This document shows, piece after piece, positions 22,115-33,272 of a stretch of 64,000 bases of DNA. The notes below the pieces were generated by a model. The model was given only the letters and a program-made list of their open reading frames with translations, did no database searches and was not told the DNA's origin. The stretch is from the NCBI GenBank assembly GCA_021030915.1, contig JAGEMR010000006.1, positions 1 through 64,000 on the forward strand, given 5' to 3'. Each line of letters starts with the position of its first letter. The first letter of the stretch is position 1. The DNA comes from Astrothelium macrocarpum (lineage: Eukaryota > Ascomycota > Dothideomycetes > Trypetheliales > Trypetheliaceae). Made by a program: the position numbers and the translations under genes.

Positions 22115-24028
22115 ATGCATTCATTCACGAAACTTATAGGGCTTCTTGCCCTCGCCGCATCCATTGCAAATGGCTTCCCAACTTCATCTTCAGATGTCGA
22201 CTTGATGGAAGTCCTCCCGAGCATACCGCAAGGATGGACAAAGGTACAAGACGGCCGGAGCGACCTTCAGCCCTTGAAAAGACTTCAATTCAGAATTGCT
22301 GTGACCAGCCCGAACAATGCTTTGTTGGACCAGAGGTTGCTTGATATATCGACTCCAGGCCATACACTTTACGGTCAACACATGACACGGGACGAACTCA
22401 AGGCTATTTTGCGTCCAGTTCCCACTGCTACCAAGCAGATCGTGGATTGGCTCGTGTCTTCTGGTGTTCATGAAAATAACATTTTTGACGATGGTGAGTG
22501 GATCAATTTCCGTACAAACGTCTTCACTGCCGAGAATATGATGAAGACCAAATTCAACATCTACCGCAACGACGATACCCAGGTGACCAAAGTCAGGACG
22601 CTGCAATACTCGGTTCCTGAGCATCTCCACCAATACATAGATATGATTCAGCCGACAACCCGTTTTGGCCAGCCCAAACCACAAAGAAGCACTCTCAGGG
22701 TCCAAGATATTATCAGAGGCGCTAGTCAAGCTGTTAACGCAAGTTGTGATGACAATATCACGCCAACCTGTCTCATGGAACTATACAACGCCTCTTCCCA
22801 AAATAACCTCCAGGGCAGTACCAAGCTTGGATTTGGTGGCTTCGAGGAACAGTACGCTCGATACAATGACTTTAATCAATTTGCCAAGGAGTACGCCCCA
22901 TACCTACAGGGGAAGAACTTCTCTTACGTTCTCATCAACGGTGGCCAAAATGACCAAACCTCTCAAAACGACAGCACCGAAGCCAACCTCGACATCCAAT
23001 ACGGTCTCGCCATGGCTCCCAACGCCACCGGCATCTTCTACAGCGTCGGCGGCCGCGGGCCCCTCGTCCCAGACCTCGACGAGCCGGATCCCAACAACGA
23101 CCAAAACGAACCGTGGCTCGAATACGTGACATACCTCAAGAACCTCAACTCCGCCGACCTCCCACAAACCCTCTCCAACTCGTACGGCGAAGACGAGCAA
23201 TCCCTCCCCGCCAACTACACCGCGCGCGTCTGCTCCGAGTTCCGCGACCTCGGCCTCCGCGGCGTCTCGCTGCTCTTCTCATCCGGCGACTCCGGGCCCG
23301 GCAACGGCTGCGAGACCAACGACGGCACCAACCGCACCCGCTTCCAGCCCACCTTCCCCGCGGGCTGTCCGTGGGTGACCGCCGTGGGCGGTACGCGCTC
23401 CGTCGTGCCCGAGGTCGCCGCGGAGTTCTCATCGGGAGGCTTCAGCGAGCGCTTCGCCCGCCACAACTACACCGCCCCGGCGGTCGACGCATACTTGGCC
23501 AAGCTGGGGGGGAACTTCTCGGGCCTGTATAATCCGCGGGGACGCGCGATCCCGGATGTCGCTGCGCAGGGCCAGAACTTTCGTGTGATCAATCAGCAGA
23601 GTGAGGATCTTGTCGCGGGGACTTCGGCGTCGGCGCCTACGTTTGCGGGGCTGATTGCGCGCATCAATGCGGCGCGCGTGGCGAGGGGGCAGTCGCCGAT
23701 GGGGTTCTTGAATCCGTGGCTGTATGATGCGGGGACGGCGAGGGGGCTGAATGATATCACGACGGGGAGGTCGTACGGGTGTGATAATCCGGACGCGGTG
23801 TCTGGAGAGCCAGCGCCAAATGTACCAGGGGCGGGGTGGAATGCGACTGTTGGATGGGATGCGGTGACGGGGCTGGGGACGCCGAACTTTGGAGTCTTGT
23901 TGGAGAGTGCGTTGGCGTGGAGTGGGGCGTCGACAAAGAGTGGAGCGTCGACAAAGAGTGGAGCGTCGACAAAGAGTGGAGCGTCGACAAAGAGTGGAGC
24001 GTCGACGAGGAGGAGGAGACGGTTTTGA
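22115..24028 (+). CDS. Secreted sedolisin (S53 family) with repetitive C-terminal tail, 637 aa
   Basis: Intronless. The start at 22115 gives a clear signal peptide (HSFTKLIGLLALAASIANG); an upstream TTG would spoil it. A pro-domain (about 35-200) precedes the catalytic domain. E289 and D293 (TEANLDIQY), D392 (SSGDSGPG) and S504 (GTSASAP) form the sedolisin active site. GWDAVTGLGTPN and NDITTG carry the likely calcium-binding Asp residues. The family is secreted and acid-active. The C terminus has five SGAST(K/R) repeats and a final Arg run, not typical for the family. Codon use shifts along the gene: the first third is mixed, then third positions favour C (about 22950-23400), then G (about 23500-23920). 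It shares the fold with the gene at 16959 but not its intron pattern, so the two are not a recent tandem duplication. Confidence 0.95.
   Translation: MHSFTKLIGLLALAASIANGFPTSSSDVDLMEVLPSIPQGWTKVQDGRSDLQPLKRLQFRIAVTSPNNALLDQRLLDISTPGHTLYGQHMTRDELKAILRPVPTATKQIVDWLVSSGVHENNIFDDGEWINFRTNVFTAENMMKTKFNIYRNDDTQVTKVRTLQYSVPEHLHQYIDMIQPTTRFGQPKPQRSTLRVQDIIRGASQAVNASCDDNITPTCLMELYNASSQNNLQGSTKLGFGGFEEQYARYNDFNQFAKEYAPYLQGKNFSYVLINGGQNDQTSQNDSTEANLDIQYGLAMAPNATGIFYSVGGRGPLVPDLDEPDPNNDQNEPWLEYVTYLKNLNSADLPQTLSNSYGEDEQSLPANYTARVCSEFRDLGLRGVSLLFSSGDSGPGNGCETNDGTNRTRFQPTFPAGCPWVTAVGGTRSVVPEVAAEFSSGGFSERFARHNYTAPAVDAYLAKLGGNFSGLYNPRGRAIPDVAAQGQNFRVINQQSEDLVAGTSASAPTFAGLIARINAARVARGQSPMGFLNPWLYDAGTARGLNDITTGRSYGCDNPDAVSGEPAPNVPGAGWNATVGWDAVTGLGTPNFGVLLESALAWSGASTKSGASTKSGASTKSGASTKSGASTRRRRRF
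23921..24010 (+). repeat. 18-bp minisatellite, five copies, inside a sedolisin gene
   Basis: AGTGG(G/A)GCGTCGACAAAG repeats head to tail. The first copy has one substitution, copies two to four are identical, and the fifth ends in GAGG. Each unit encodes SGASTK (the last one SGASTR), so the length can change without a frameshift. Confidence 0.92.
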
Positions 24029-24806
24029 TTGCGGATTTCGTGAATGAGAAGGTGCACGGTTTTTCCTTAGGCTTTTCGGTACGTAAGTTTGATGATGTGT
24101 AAATAAAATGTCTTCGAGGAGCTGCTTTTAGGTGATTAATGAAGGGAGGCGAAACGCCTATGGGATGACTTTGGGTGGGCCATGCCAGATGTTTCCCCAC
24201 CCAGCTTGTCCAAGTTAAGTGATATGAAAGAATTAAATGGGACTATAATTGGTGATAGCGATTTATGAGAAATCTGAAGAGAAAGAATAGAAACTTGGAG
24301 CAGGTGGCAATGACTGATTCCTGAACGAGGAAATTTTAAAGGCATTGGTTACCCACATATTCATGCATTCTAGATAACCATTTGGGAACCAATGCAAACA
24401 TCAATTGTGAAAGAGAACATCCATGATTACTCGACATCATTGACAGCTAACCATACGCTTGTCAAATTCTGATACCGCTTTGGTAGGACGTGGTGATAAA
24501 GTAAGAACCTTCAATCGAATGCCTCGGTTGATCCGACAATGGCCATGCATATGGGATAGCTTGGAGCAAAGGGATAGCAAGAGGATGAGCAACTTCCCAA
24601 ATCTCACGAACGGCGCGAATACCACAGAATACTTCAGAATGTCGCCGTGCAAAAGTGCTTTCGAAAGAAAGCTTACATTAATATCAATCGAGTACTTGCT
24701 CGATTGCTACCTGACTTGTGATATGGCCTGCTTGTGTTAAGGAGTGATGTAGACATTAAATTGGTCTTTTAGACGTTTCCACATATGGGTATAAGCCTGT
24801 TTCCCT
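24029..24806. other. Convergent intergenic interval
   Basis: The interval lies between the 3' ends of sedolisin 2 and the small secreted protein gene. Only short frames occur and no motif is recognised. Confidence 0.5.
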
Positions 24807-25429
24807 TCAACCAGAGACACCTGTTCCTCCGGGAAGGACGATTGTTGTTTTCTTGGGTGAACAACACTGCGCTGCCACCTCGACATCTCCAACCGTCCCA
24901 TCACAGTCTAACTCGTTCGGAGTCACGGAGCCGTGTGCAATGTTTGTTCTGTACCATTTGTAAGAATAGGTGGAATATGCGAATTTGGCTAACTCACTGT
25001 TCGTTTGCATAGTAGTGGTCAAGGTCCAGAGCAAAGGAAGAGATATTGGAAAAGGTGGTGATTGAAGCACTGAAGGTGAGGTTGTAACATTCATTCTAGA
25101 CGCCAATAATGTTAGCCTTATTACTAGTCGCAAGTCTCTTGTCAACTGGAAACACGTACATATTTGTCTGCGTCTGCCGGTGCGCTTGCTGGCCATGTGA
25201 TGCTACAGAACGTTTGGGCGACCGAGTCCAGAATATGAAAGGAGACTGTATAATTGGTATCGCCGTTTACATTGCTCGGCTGATGCGTCTCGACGTGTGA
25301 GAGATTGAAGCCTGCGGGAGGAGGAGGCGCGCTGGTTGTGCTGGCAATGAAGCCTTCTTCGACCGGGACACTGGCAACAATAGCGGCAAGTAAGGCGATT
25401 GTAGCTGGGAAGATGGTTTTGAGATACAT
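24807..25429 (-). CDS. Small secreted protein, 169 aa, candidate effector
   Basis: Three exons (25429-25160, 25095-24998 and 24948-24807) join in phase across introns of 64 and 49 bp. The product starts MYLKTIFPATIALLAAIVASVP, a clear signal peptide. A short Ser/Thr/Pro linker follows, then a beta-rich domain with five Cys residues (FC, EC, DC and a CC pair) and several N-glycosylation sites (NLS, NYT, NLT, NIS). The size, secretion and Cys pattern, with alternating hydrophobic strands, faintly recall fungal AA1-like secreted proteins. That family call is an inference. There is no membrane helix or GPI signal. The position between secreted peptidases suggests an extracellular role, but no function is established. 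Confidence 0.75.
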
Positions 25430-27017
25430 GGCCAGGAATGAAGATTAGATCAATCACAGTTACGAACAAGATATTAGTGGGGTAGTTTGAGAGATCAAAA
25501 CGACAGAAACGAGATATTAATGGAAAACTGGTGACAACGAAATCGGCTCCTTGAAGTGACTTGAGGAAGGCGCCAGTCAGAAGCTGCATATAAAAGCTGA
25601 ACTATCCCCGTTTACATATGGGACAGCAATGGACAAGCGTTTACATGAATGGTTAGACATGGTCGATGATGTGGCTATGGGGTAACATGGATTCGACAGA
25701 GGATCGTCAGGAACACAAGTTGACGGTGCGCCTATGTTGGCCAAGTGAGCTGGAGAAATGCAAGTTTGGGGGCGCAAAGGCTTGGGCGAGAAATGATGAT
25801 TGGCGGTGCTTTTCTAGCACACATGTGCAACTCCTTGCAGATCGGAATGGCTTGCAGAGCCGCTCACCATAAACGGTCCAAAACGGGAGCCTTGGCAGCC
25901 CCTGCAGGGTTTCGCAGGCCAGTCGGGCGATTGTGACTTGTACCAAAGTATTCTTGGCGTTAAACATGAAACACACTCCGCGTTAAAGACGGACCGGTTC
26001 TCTATAGTTTATCGTACAGTCTTCGGACCAAAGGTGCTGTTCTCGTCTGGTTAGAAGCTGCTGCTGTCATTGAAAAGGATACCCATGGTTAGCAATCTGT
26101 TTGTCCAGCTGGCAAAGCTCTCTTCGGAACACTAGAAATAATATTCCGTGTACCCTTGAAGCAAGCTGGACTTTCGGAAAAAGCACACTGAATGGATGGA
26201 CGGGTCAGGTTATCATCTCACATTTGTGGCCCCCAACAATTCTTAGAGCATATCGAGTGAGCAGAAGTCACTTCATTAGCTGAGAGGCACGCCTTGCTTA
26301 GCAGTCTTACAGTATCACGCCGTCGTTATGCGAACGACTTTTGCCAAGAAACGGATGTCTACAGCCTTGAACTACCATAGAAACACTATAAATTAATCTG
26401 ACCAATCAGTAAAGGCCTTGCACGTTTACCAACGGAATACCTGTACCACAAACAACGTGGTCGAGGCTACTTGGTCTGAGCAGCCTTCACGTGTGCCGTT
26501 TCCTTTTGTCTCATCCCAATTCCAACGGCGAAAACGAAACTAGACAAGAGCGATTGATTGGTTGAGGCACTTACCAATTGGATTCTGACCCACTGGACCA
26601 GAGTCACGTGATAGACCATCATCTTGACGATGAAGACTTACCTAAAAAGGAAGGAGAATGGCATCACTCCAAAATAACGGTCTTTGCACCGGCCGAGCAG
26701 GGCATGAAAAGATACGCTTCCGCACCAAGCAGATCAATGCTCCCATAATGTCCAATCACCACACATTCTGTCCTACTGCTACACGAGAGCCCGACTCCAA
26801 ATTGAGTGCGAGGAGTAGACTAGGTCCTGGACTCGAACATTTCCCCACACACGCTGTACACACGCCACTATCAATCCACATGGGCACACATTAGGTAGGT
26901 GATTGCCAGGGTCAGAGATGGACCTGCATTCCAATGATAAAACTGGTGCCTGCCCTGCAGCTCTTCGAAGCCTTCGAGAGCCTGTCTTTCTTGGCATTGC
27001 CTCTAAATTCCTCCAAC
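25430..27017. other. Intergenic interval between divergent secreted-protein genes
   Basis: About 1.6 kb without a supported gene. Short frames on both strands look random. It must hold the promoters of the small secreted protein (minus) and the carboxypeptidase (plus). A conventional TATA box could not be assigned with confidence. Confidence 0.5.
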
Positions 27018-28743
27018 ATGCATTTCTTTACATTCTTCTCGGCATGTGCATTGCTCACCTCTGCAGCAGCAAGAAGCCCTCAGCATGTGAAAAAGGCATT
27101 GCCAAAGAATGCACAGTCCATCAAGAGTGTGCCCTCAGTTAGACCCAATGTGGAAAAGAGACAATCTTCAAACGGCACCATTATTCCCCAAAACGCAAAC
27201 ACAACCAGTAAGTTTGTCCACGTAGTCTGAGTATACAACGGCTAAGCAAGGACTGCTAGAATTTGCCGTTGACGGAACCGCCATTCCTGATGTCAATTTT
27301 GATATTGGAGAGTCCTATGCCGGCTTGCTTCCCATCTCTTCTGGCGCAAATTCGAGCGAATTGTACTTTTGGTTCTTTCCCTCGAGCAATGTCAACGCAA
27401 GCGACGAAATTACAATTTGGTTGAACGGTGGCCCGGGATGCAGTTCGTTGGAAGGGCTTTTACAGGAGAATGGTCCTTTTCTTTGGCAGTACGGCACCTT
27501 TGCACCCGTACCAAACCAATGGAAATGGAATAACTTGACAAACATGGTTTGGGTGGAGCAACCTGTCGGCACTGGTTTCACACAAGGTACACCTACCGCG
27601 ACAAATGAAGAAGAAGTTGCCCAGCAATTCATGGGCTTCTGGAAGAATTTTGTCGATACCTTTGGCCTCCAGAACAGGAAGGTTTATATCACGGGTGAAA
27701 GCTATGCTGGTTTCTACGTCCCTTACATTGCGGATGGTATGCTAAACACGAATGATACGACCTATTTCAACGTGAAGGGTATTCAGATCAACGATCCCAG
27801 CACTTCATTCGATATCATTCAAGAAGAGAGTAAGCTGCCTGAATTTTGGGCTGTTTTTCTCAAGTTCATACTGACTATTCCAGTACCGGCCGTACCTTTC
27901 GTCGATTACTGGGGGCCCCTCATCAACCTCAACTCTACCTATCTCTCTAACCTCCATTCCCGCGCCGACTCCTGCGGCTACACCGACTATCTCTCCAAAT
28001 ACCTCGTCTTCCCCCCGGCAGGCCAACAGCCCCAACAACAGGACCTCCCCGGCAGCGACACCGGCCGATGCGATCTCTGGGACGACATCTACAACGCCGC
28101 CTCCATCGTCAACCCCTGCTTCGACATCTACCAAGTCGCCACCACATGCCCGCTGCTCTGGGACGTGCTCGGCTTCCCCGGCTCCTTCGACTACGAGCCC
28201 GCAGGCGCAAGCGTGTACTTCAACCGGACCGACGTGCAAAAGGCCATCAACGCGCCGATCCAGCAGTGGGAGGAATGCGCCAACGGCGTGCTCGACACCG
28301 ACACGTCGCCGCCGACCGGCATCTCGGTGCTGCCGCGCGTCATCGAGCGCACGAACAACGTCGTCATCGCGCACGGCCTGCTCGACTACATCCTGATCGC
28401 CAACGGCACGCTGCTGATGATCCAGAACATGACGTGGAACGGCGCGCTGGGCTTCCAGACGCAGCCGACCGACGAGTTTTTCGTGCCCTACCATAGCGAG
28501 GAGAATCTCGGCACGCTGGCTGCGAGCGGTGTCATGGGCACGACGCATACGGAGCGTGGGCTGACGTTTGTGACGACAGCGTTGTCGGGGCATATGATTC
28601 CGCAGTATCAGCCGAGTGCGGCGTATCGGCAGTTGGAGTTTTTGCTGGGCCGGATAGACAGTTTGACGGAGAGGAGCGATTTTACGACGCAGACGGGGAA
28701 TTTTGGAAATGGGGTGGTGGCGAATGAAACAATGTTGTTTTGA
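27018..28743 (+). CDS. Secreted serine carboxypeptidase (S10 family), 557 aa
   Basis: Exons 27018-27207 and 27260-28743 (52-bp intron, GTAAGT...GCTAG, phase kept). The start at 27018 gives a signal peptide (HFFTFFSACALLTSAAA); an in-frame upstream codon would bury it. Family blocks appear in order: substrate-binding LNGGPGCSS, VEQPVGTGF, the nucleophile S211 in GESYAG, D439 in GLLDYIL and H508 in SGHMIP. S10 enzymes remove C-terminal residues at acid pH, in the vacuole or outside the cell; the signal and lack of a retention motif favour secretion. It could trim peptides made by the nearby sedolisins. The 3' half is a GC island whose + strand passes from C-rich (27900-28250) to G-rich (28500-28760). 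Confidence 0.93.
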
Positions 28744-29106
28744 GGGGAGAGAGGGGAGATTGTGATGGATGAAGGATTGGATTTGAGAGGATTGTAGATA
28801 TTGGAGAGCCTTCAGAATGTAATTAATTGTTCTTGAGAAGCAACTAGCAATAAGGGCTAGGCTGACGGATCGTCAAGATAATATCCTTAGTTAATAAGAG
28901 GTGCACTTGACTTGCTACTTCCGACCATCTGAATTCTATGAGCAGCTTGCTAAAATCAAGGACATCAGAAGCAGCATTGCGTCTCATTTCTTCACCAACA
29001 GCAGTGAGACCGCAAGAGTAATAACCGCAAGCCAATTACGCCTCTACGCCCATACTCGCATCCCATTGCAATATGACTCCACAATGATTGTTTTATCGGA
29101 TATCAT
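28744..29106. other. Convergent intergenic interval
   Basis: The interval holds the 3' flanks of the carboxypeptidase and ISWI genes. A 112-codon plus-strand frame (28901-29239) overlaps the last ISWI exon on the other strand and is considered a shadow. Confidence 0.6.
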
Positions 29107-32100
29107 TCATCGCTTCTTACCACCCTTTCCCTTCTTAGCCACCCCATTCGACGCTACACTCGTATCCCGTGACGAACTTGCGGACGCCGCTTTATTACTT
29201 CCCTTGACGCCATTCAGGTTCTTATTCTGGACAAAGTAATTCTATCAGCACGGTCAGAAGACGCACACTCCCAAACACATTCGACTCACCTTGATACTCC
29301 CCTTCGCCTTCTTCTTCGCAGGCGCCTCATCCTCATCCTCATCCTCCTCCACCTCGACCACCCTCTTCCCCTTGCCCGCCGCCGTCCCATTCACCGCCTT
29401 CCCACCCGCCCCAGCAGCAGCAGACGCAGCAGTGCCCTCGAACTCGCGCGCGACCGTGGTCAGCAGCGTGGTGCAGCGGCGCGAGATCTCGACAGGCGTA
29501 CGGCTCAGCATGAACCAGTCGAAGCGGAACAGCGGCGAGTCGCGGATCTCCTCGCGGATGCGCTCGAACGTGTCCGGCGCGTCGACGCCGTGCCGGTCGA
29601 GCATGACCAGCAGAAAGCGGTCCTCCTCCTCCGTGTACACTTTCTTGTTGGTCGTGGCGACGGTGTAGTTGAGTTTGAGCTGCTGCAGCGGCACGCGGTA
29701 CGAGCGGATCTTCTTCTTGAGCATCTGCTTCTGGTGCTCCGACTTGTCGCGCCGCGCTTCGCCTTCCAGGATGTGGTCGATGTGTTTTTGGTAGTTTTCG
29801 ATTTCCTTGTACTTTTTCCAGAAGTGCACGGCGTATTTTTTGATCTCGTCGGGGTCCTTGGAATCGACTTCCTCGGCGATTTCCTCATAGTTGTCGCGCC
29901 CGTATTTGGCGGAGCCGTTGATGAACTGTTGAAAGTCGCGCTTGTTCCAGTCACCGAAACCTTGCTGGATGAGCTTGTCCTTTTCTTCCTTTTCTGCTTC
30001 TGTGAGTGGTTGGGCTTCGTCGATTTCCTTTTGCGCAAGCTCTTGGTCTGCTTTGCGATCTTCGGCATCTGACTCTGTCCCTTCTGCAAGGGGTGCAGTA
30101 ATGCCATTCTCGCGCCGATACCACGCAGTCTCCTTTTCCTGTAGCTCACCGAGACGAGGTGGAAAGAATTGATAGTCATGCATAGGGACTTGTTTTGGTG
30201 CACGAGGAACCTTTGGCTTAGGGTCTGCCGTTCGACCACCAGTCATTAGGGCTTGACGGTAATATTTGTCCATAGAATAGGATTGCTCTTTGCGCTCGCG
30301 CTTGGAAGGATTGATCCAGTTGAGGCCAATCTCCTTTTTGCGGTTTACAAAATTTTCGCCATTCCATTCGTACGCCGAGTCGGAGGTGAATTTTTGCAAG
30401 TCATCGATACCCAATTTCTCGTATTTGGCGTTTAGCTCCTTGGTACGCTCCTCACCTTGTCGAAGAATATCATCAAAGTCGCCATCAGTAAGATCGGTCT
30501 TGCCGGGTTTGAAAGTGGAGTCAGGATTATCAAAGACTTTCTCCGCGCCATGTTGGATCATGTTTAGCAACTCATCCTTGGAAGCGGCATTCTTGGTTTG
30601 CTGTTGAGCACGTCCTTGTTGAATGACAACTTGATCTAGACGGAGCTTTTGAGCAGCACGTTCCAAGACCTTTTCTTCAATGGCGTTTTCCGTGACAAGC
30701 CGAAACACGCGAACCTGCTTAGTCTGACCGATGCGATGGGCACGATCCATAGCCTGAAGGTCTGCTTGCGGATTCCAATCGCTGTCATAGAGGACAACAA
30801 CGTCTGCGCTGGTTAGATTGATTCCGAGACCGCCAGCACGTGTTGTGAGCAAGAAAACAAACTTCTCAGAGTCCGGTTTGTTGTAGTCATCGATAGCAGC
30901 AATTCGATCTTCGTGGGCCGTCGAACCGTCAATACGGCAATACTTGAACTCACGAAAGACGCAATAATCCTCGAGAATATCGAGTAATCTACTCATCTGA
31001 GAGAAGATGAGGACACGGCTACCCTGTGCCTGCATGCGCGTCAAAAGCTTGTCCAACATGACCATCTTGGCAGAGTTCTCGACGAGATGTATGTCATTGG
31101 TATACGGAGGCCCGGGCTCTGCACCTTCGAAAAGGTAAGGATGGTTGCAACATTTGCGTAATTGCATGACAATATTTAAAAGCCGCGTTTTCGATTCCTT
31201 CTTTCCAGCGGCACCATTGACAGCATCAATATCCTTTTCAAGGATCTTCTGATACCATTTGACTTGCATTTCGGACATGCCAATATACAAATTGGTCTCC
31301 TTTTTCGGCAAAAGGCTCTTTTCGACATCGCTCTTGATGCGTCGTAGAAGAAAGGGTCGGAGAACTTTGTGAAGCTGCTGCACTACCTGATCTTCGTCCT
31401 GACTTTGACCAGAGAACCATTGATCGAAGGCGTCGGCGTCTCCAAATACGTCAGGTAACAAAAAGTTTAGCAACGACCAGAGCTCATGAAGATTGTTTTG
31501 CAACGGCGTTCCCGTGATTAAAAGTCGGTTTCGCGAGTTGAACATTCGGACGATTTGAGCCAGTGACGATTGCTCGTTCTTGATGCGATGTGCTTCATCA
31601 ATAATGATATATTCCCAAGCGAACTTCTTGAGGTGTGATTTTTCTCGGAGTACGAGCTCATAACTTGTTATGCAAACATCAAACTTCTCATCAATGAGTC
31701 GCTCATCGATCAGTTCGTGCCGATCGTCTTTATTACCTTGTAGAATCAGCACATCGATTTCGGGAATCCAGGTTTGGAACTCTCGTTTCCAGTTATTAAG
31801 TGTGGTTTTGGGAACGACAATGAGATGCGGTCCCGAGATGTCGCATAGGAAGCGAAGGTAACCGAGGAACGAAATAGTTTGTAAAGTCTTTCCCAAGCCC
31901 ATTTCATCGGCCAATATTCCGGAGATACCGTTCTCGTGTAATGAAATCAACCAGTTGAGACCTGCGACTTGGTAGTCACGCATCTCTCCGCCTTTGATGT
32001 ATGCTGGCGATTCCCGAAAAACAGTCTCAGCACTGCCCCCGTGTTTTCCCTCTCGGAGTAATTCAGCATCCTCTTCTTGTTCTGTCTTTTTCCGCCTATT

Positions 32101-32664
32101 TTCGCCTGCTCCGCCTTTTCTCGACTGAGCCTTTTTGGCCTTCGTGTCCGATTCTGCATCTTGGCGGTCAATCTCTTGCATGATTTCCTTGATGCGTGGA
32201 TTTGGGTTGGCGTCTATGAAATGGCGGAAAAGATCGGTCAAACCGAGTAGATAGCGAAAGCGGCGAATCGAGTCATCCTCCTTTGACTCATGAAGCTGGC
32301 TGTGTTTTTTTCCAAACACGCTTTTGCGAAGCTGGGTGGCCTCTGAGCGCCGCTTTCTACCATCCATGTGAGCTACATCCCCCACCACGCTACTTGCAGT
32401 TGTATTAGGGTTTGTGTCAGAGTCGGTATAATCGGGAGTATCCTGTATACTGTATCAGTTGCTGTAGCAGGACACTATATGACTATACGTGTTGCACGCG
32501 ATCGAGCTCTTAGTGTTGGATAAAATGGATTGGTATCGTACCATCATAACTTCGTCCTCGTTCTTCGTCGCCGCGTCATTAATTCTCGGATTCGCGTCAG
32601 GCATTGGGGTATCTGCGGCTGATGTACTACCCGACGGAACGAGATCAACTTTGGATGGGGCCAT
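29107..32664 (-). CDS. ISWI-family chromatin-remodelling ATPase, 1131 aa
   Basis: Exons 32664-32542, 32442-29290 and 29226-29107 join in phase across introns of 99 and 63 bp. The SNF2 ATPase core has Walker A DEMGLGKT at about residues 220-227 and the DEAH box at 323-326. The helicase C-lobe contains QAMDRAHRIGQ. The C-terminal third carries the HAND-SANT-SLIDE region (about 760-1020), which binds linker DNA. An acidic stretch and a Lys-rich tail follow. ISWI enzymes slide and space nucleosomes; the single fungal orthologue covers roles of yeast Isw1/Isw2. The last 13 codons of the middle frame are intronic, so the real tail is the NKNLNGVKG... exon. The 3' end overlaps a GC island (C-rich 29140-29420, then more G). 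Confidence 0.95.
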
Positions 32665-33272
32665 CGAGGCCTACGCGCCCGATGACCAAGTGTTTTGTAT
32701 TTGGGGTGTGGGAATCACTGTTAAATTGGGATTAAAGGTCACCTATCGAGTCTTTGCAACAAGCGACAGGATTAGTCTTTTCCATATATTGAGAGCTGAT
32801 AAGACAGTAAGTCGAAGTCGGTACAATGAATGGACTGCGTATTAGATGGGACGTACAGAGAAGGGCAAGATGGTCGAACGAGGCATAGGTGGATGCGTTC
32901 TTCTGCGCGTAACAAAAGGTACGCGATGGTTATCTTATCAACGGGCCAACATCGGCATCTTTCGCCGTATTATGCTAAACAAGACGGCTTCATTGTTGGC
33001 ACTACCTCTAGACCCACTCTATGCCCGACCCAAATAAACATCCAACACAAAATTTGCTCTGCATAACTACCTAGTCTCACGTTCTTTCTCACAGTCTTTG
33101 ACGAAAAGTTTTCTTGTTCGAGCAGATAAAAGATTCAAAGGCCTTTCGAGCTCCGTATCTCCGGTTTATCTTAGATCGATTCAGGTAAGGCAAACATCCA
33201 TCTGACTCTCTTATTTAAATGCAGCATCTGACCATAACCAGGATCTGAAGGGCCCCCATTTCGTTTTCGATC
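32665..33272. promoter_or_regulatory. Divergent promoter region of the ISWI and HAPSTR1-like genes
   Basis: A 608-bp interval between head-to-head genes. A probable 5'-UTR intron of the right-hand gene lies at 33185-33241 (GTAAGG...ACCAG), ending about 30 bp before its ATG. Short frames (32489-33066) on the plus strand are not convincing. Confidence 0.5.

Noticed and set aside
23113..23532. Arg-rich frames of 95-139 codons on both strands of sedolisin 2
   Set aside because: These are shadows produced by the strongly skewed GC content of the sedolisin coding region.
27805..28593. 262-codon minus frame
   Set aside because: Antisense shadow of the carboxypeptidase in a GC island; Arg/Val/Asp-rich without motifs.
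29505..30239. 244-codon Lys/Arg/Ser-rich minus frame
   Set aside because: It is an alternative register of the ISWI coding sequence; the ISWI frame has full domain support.
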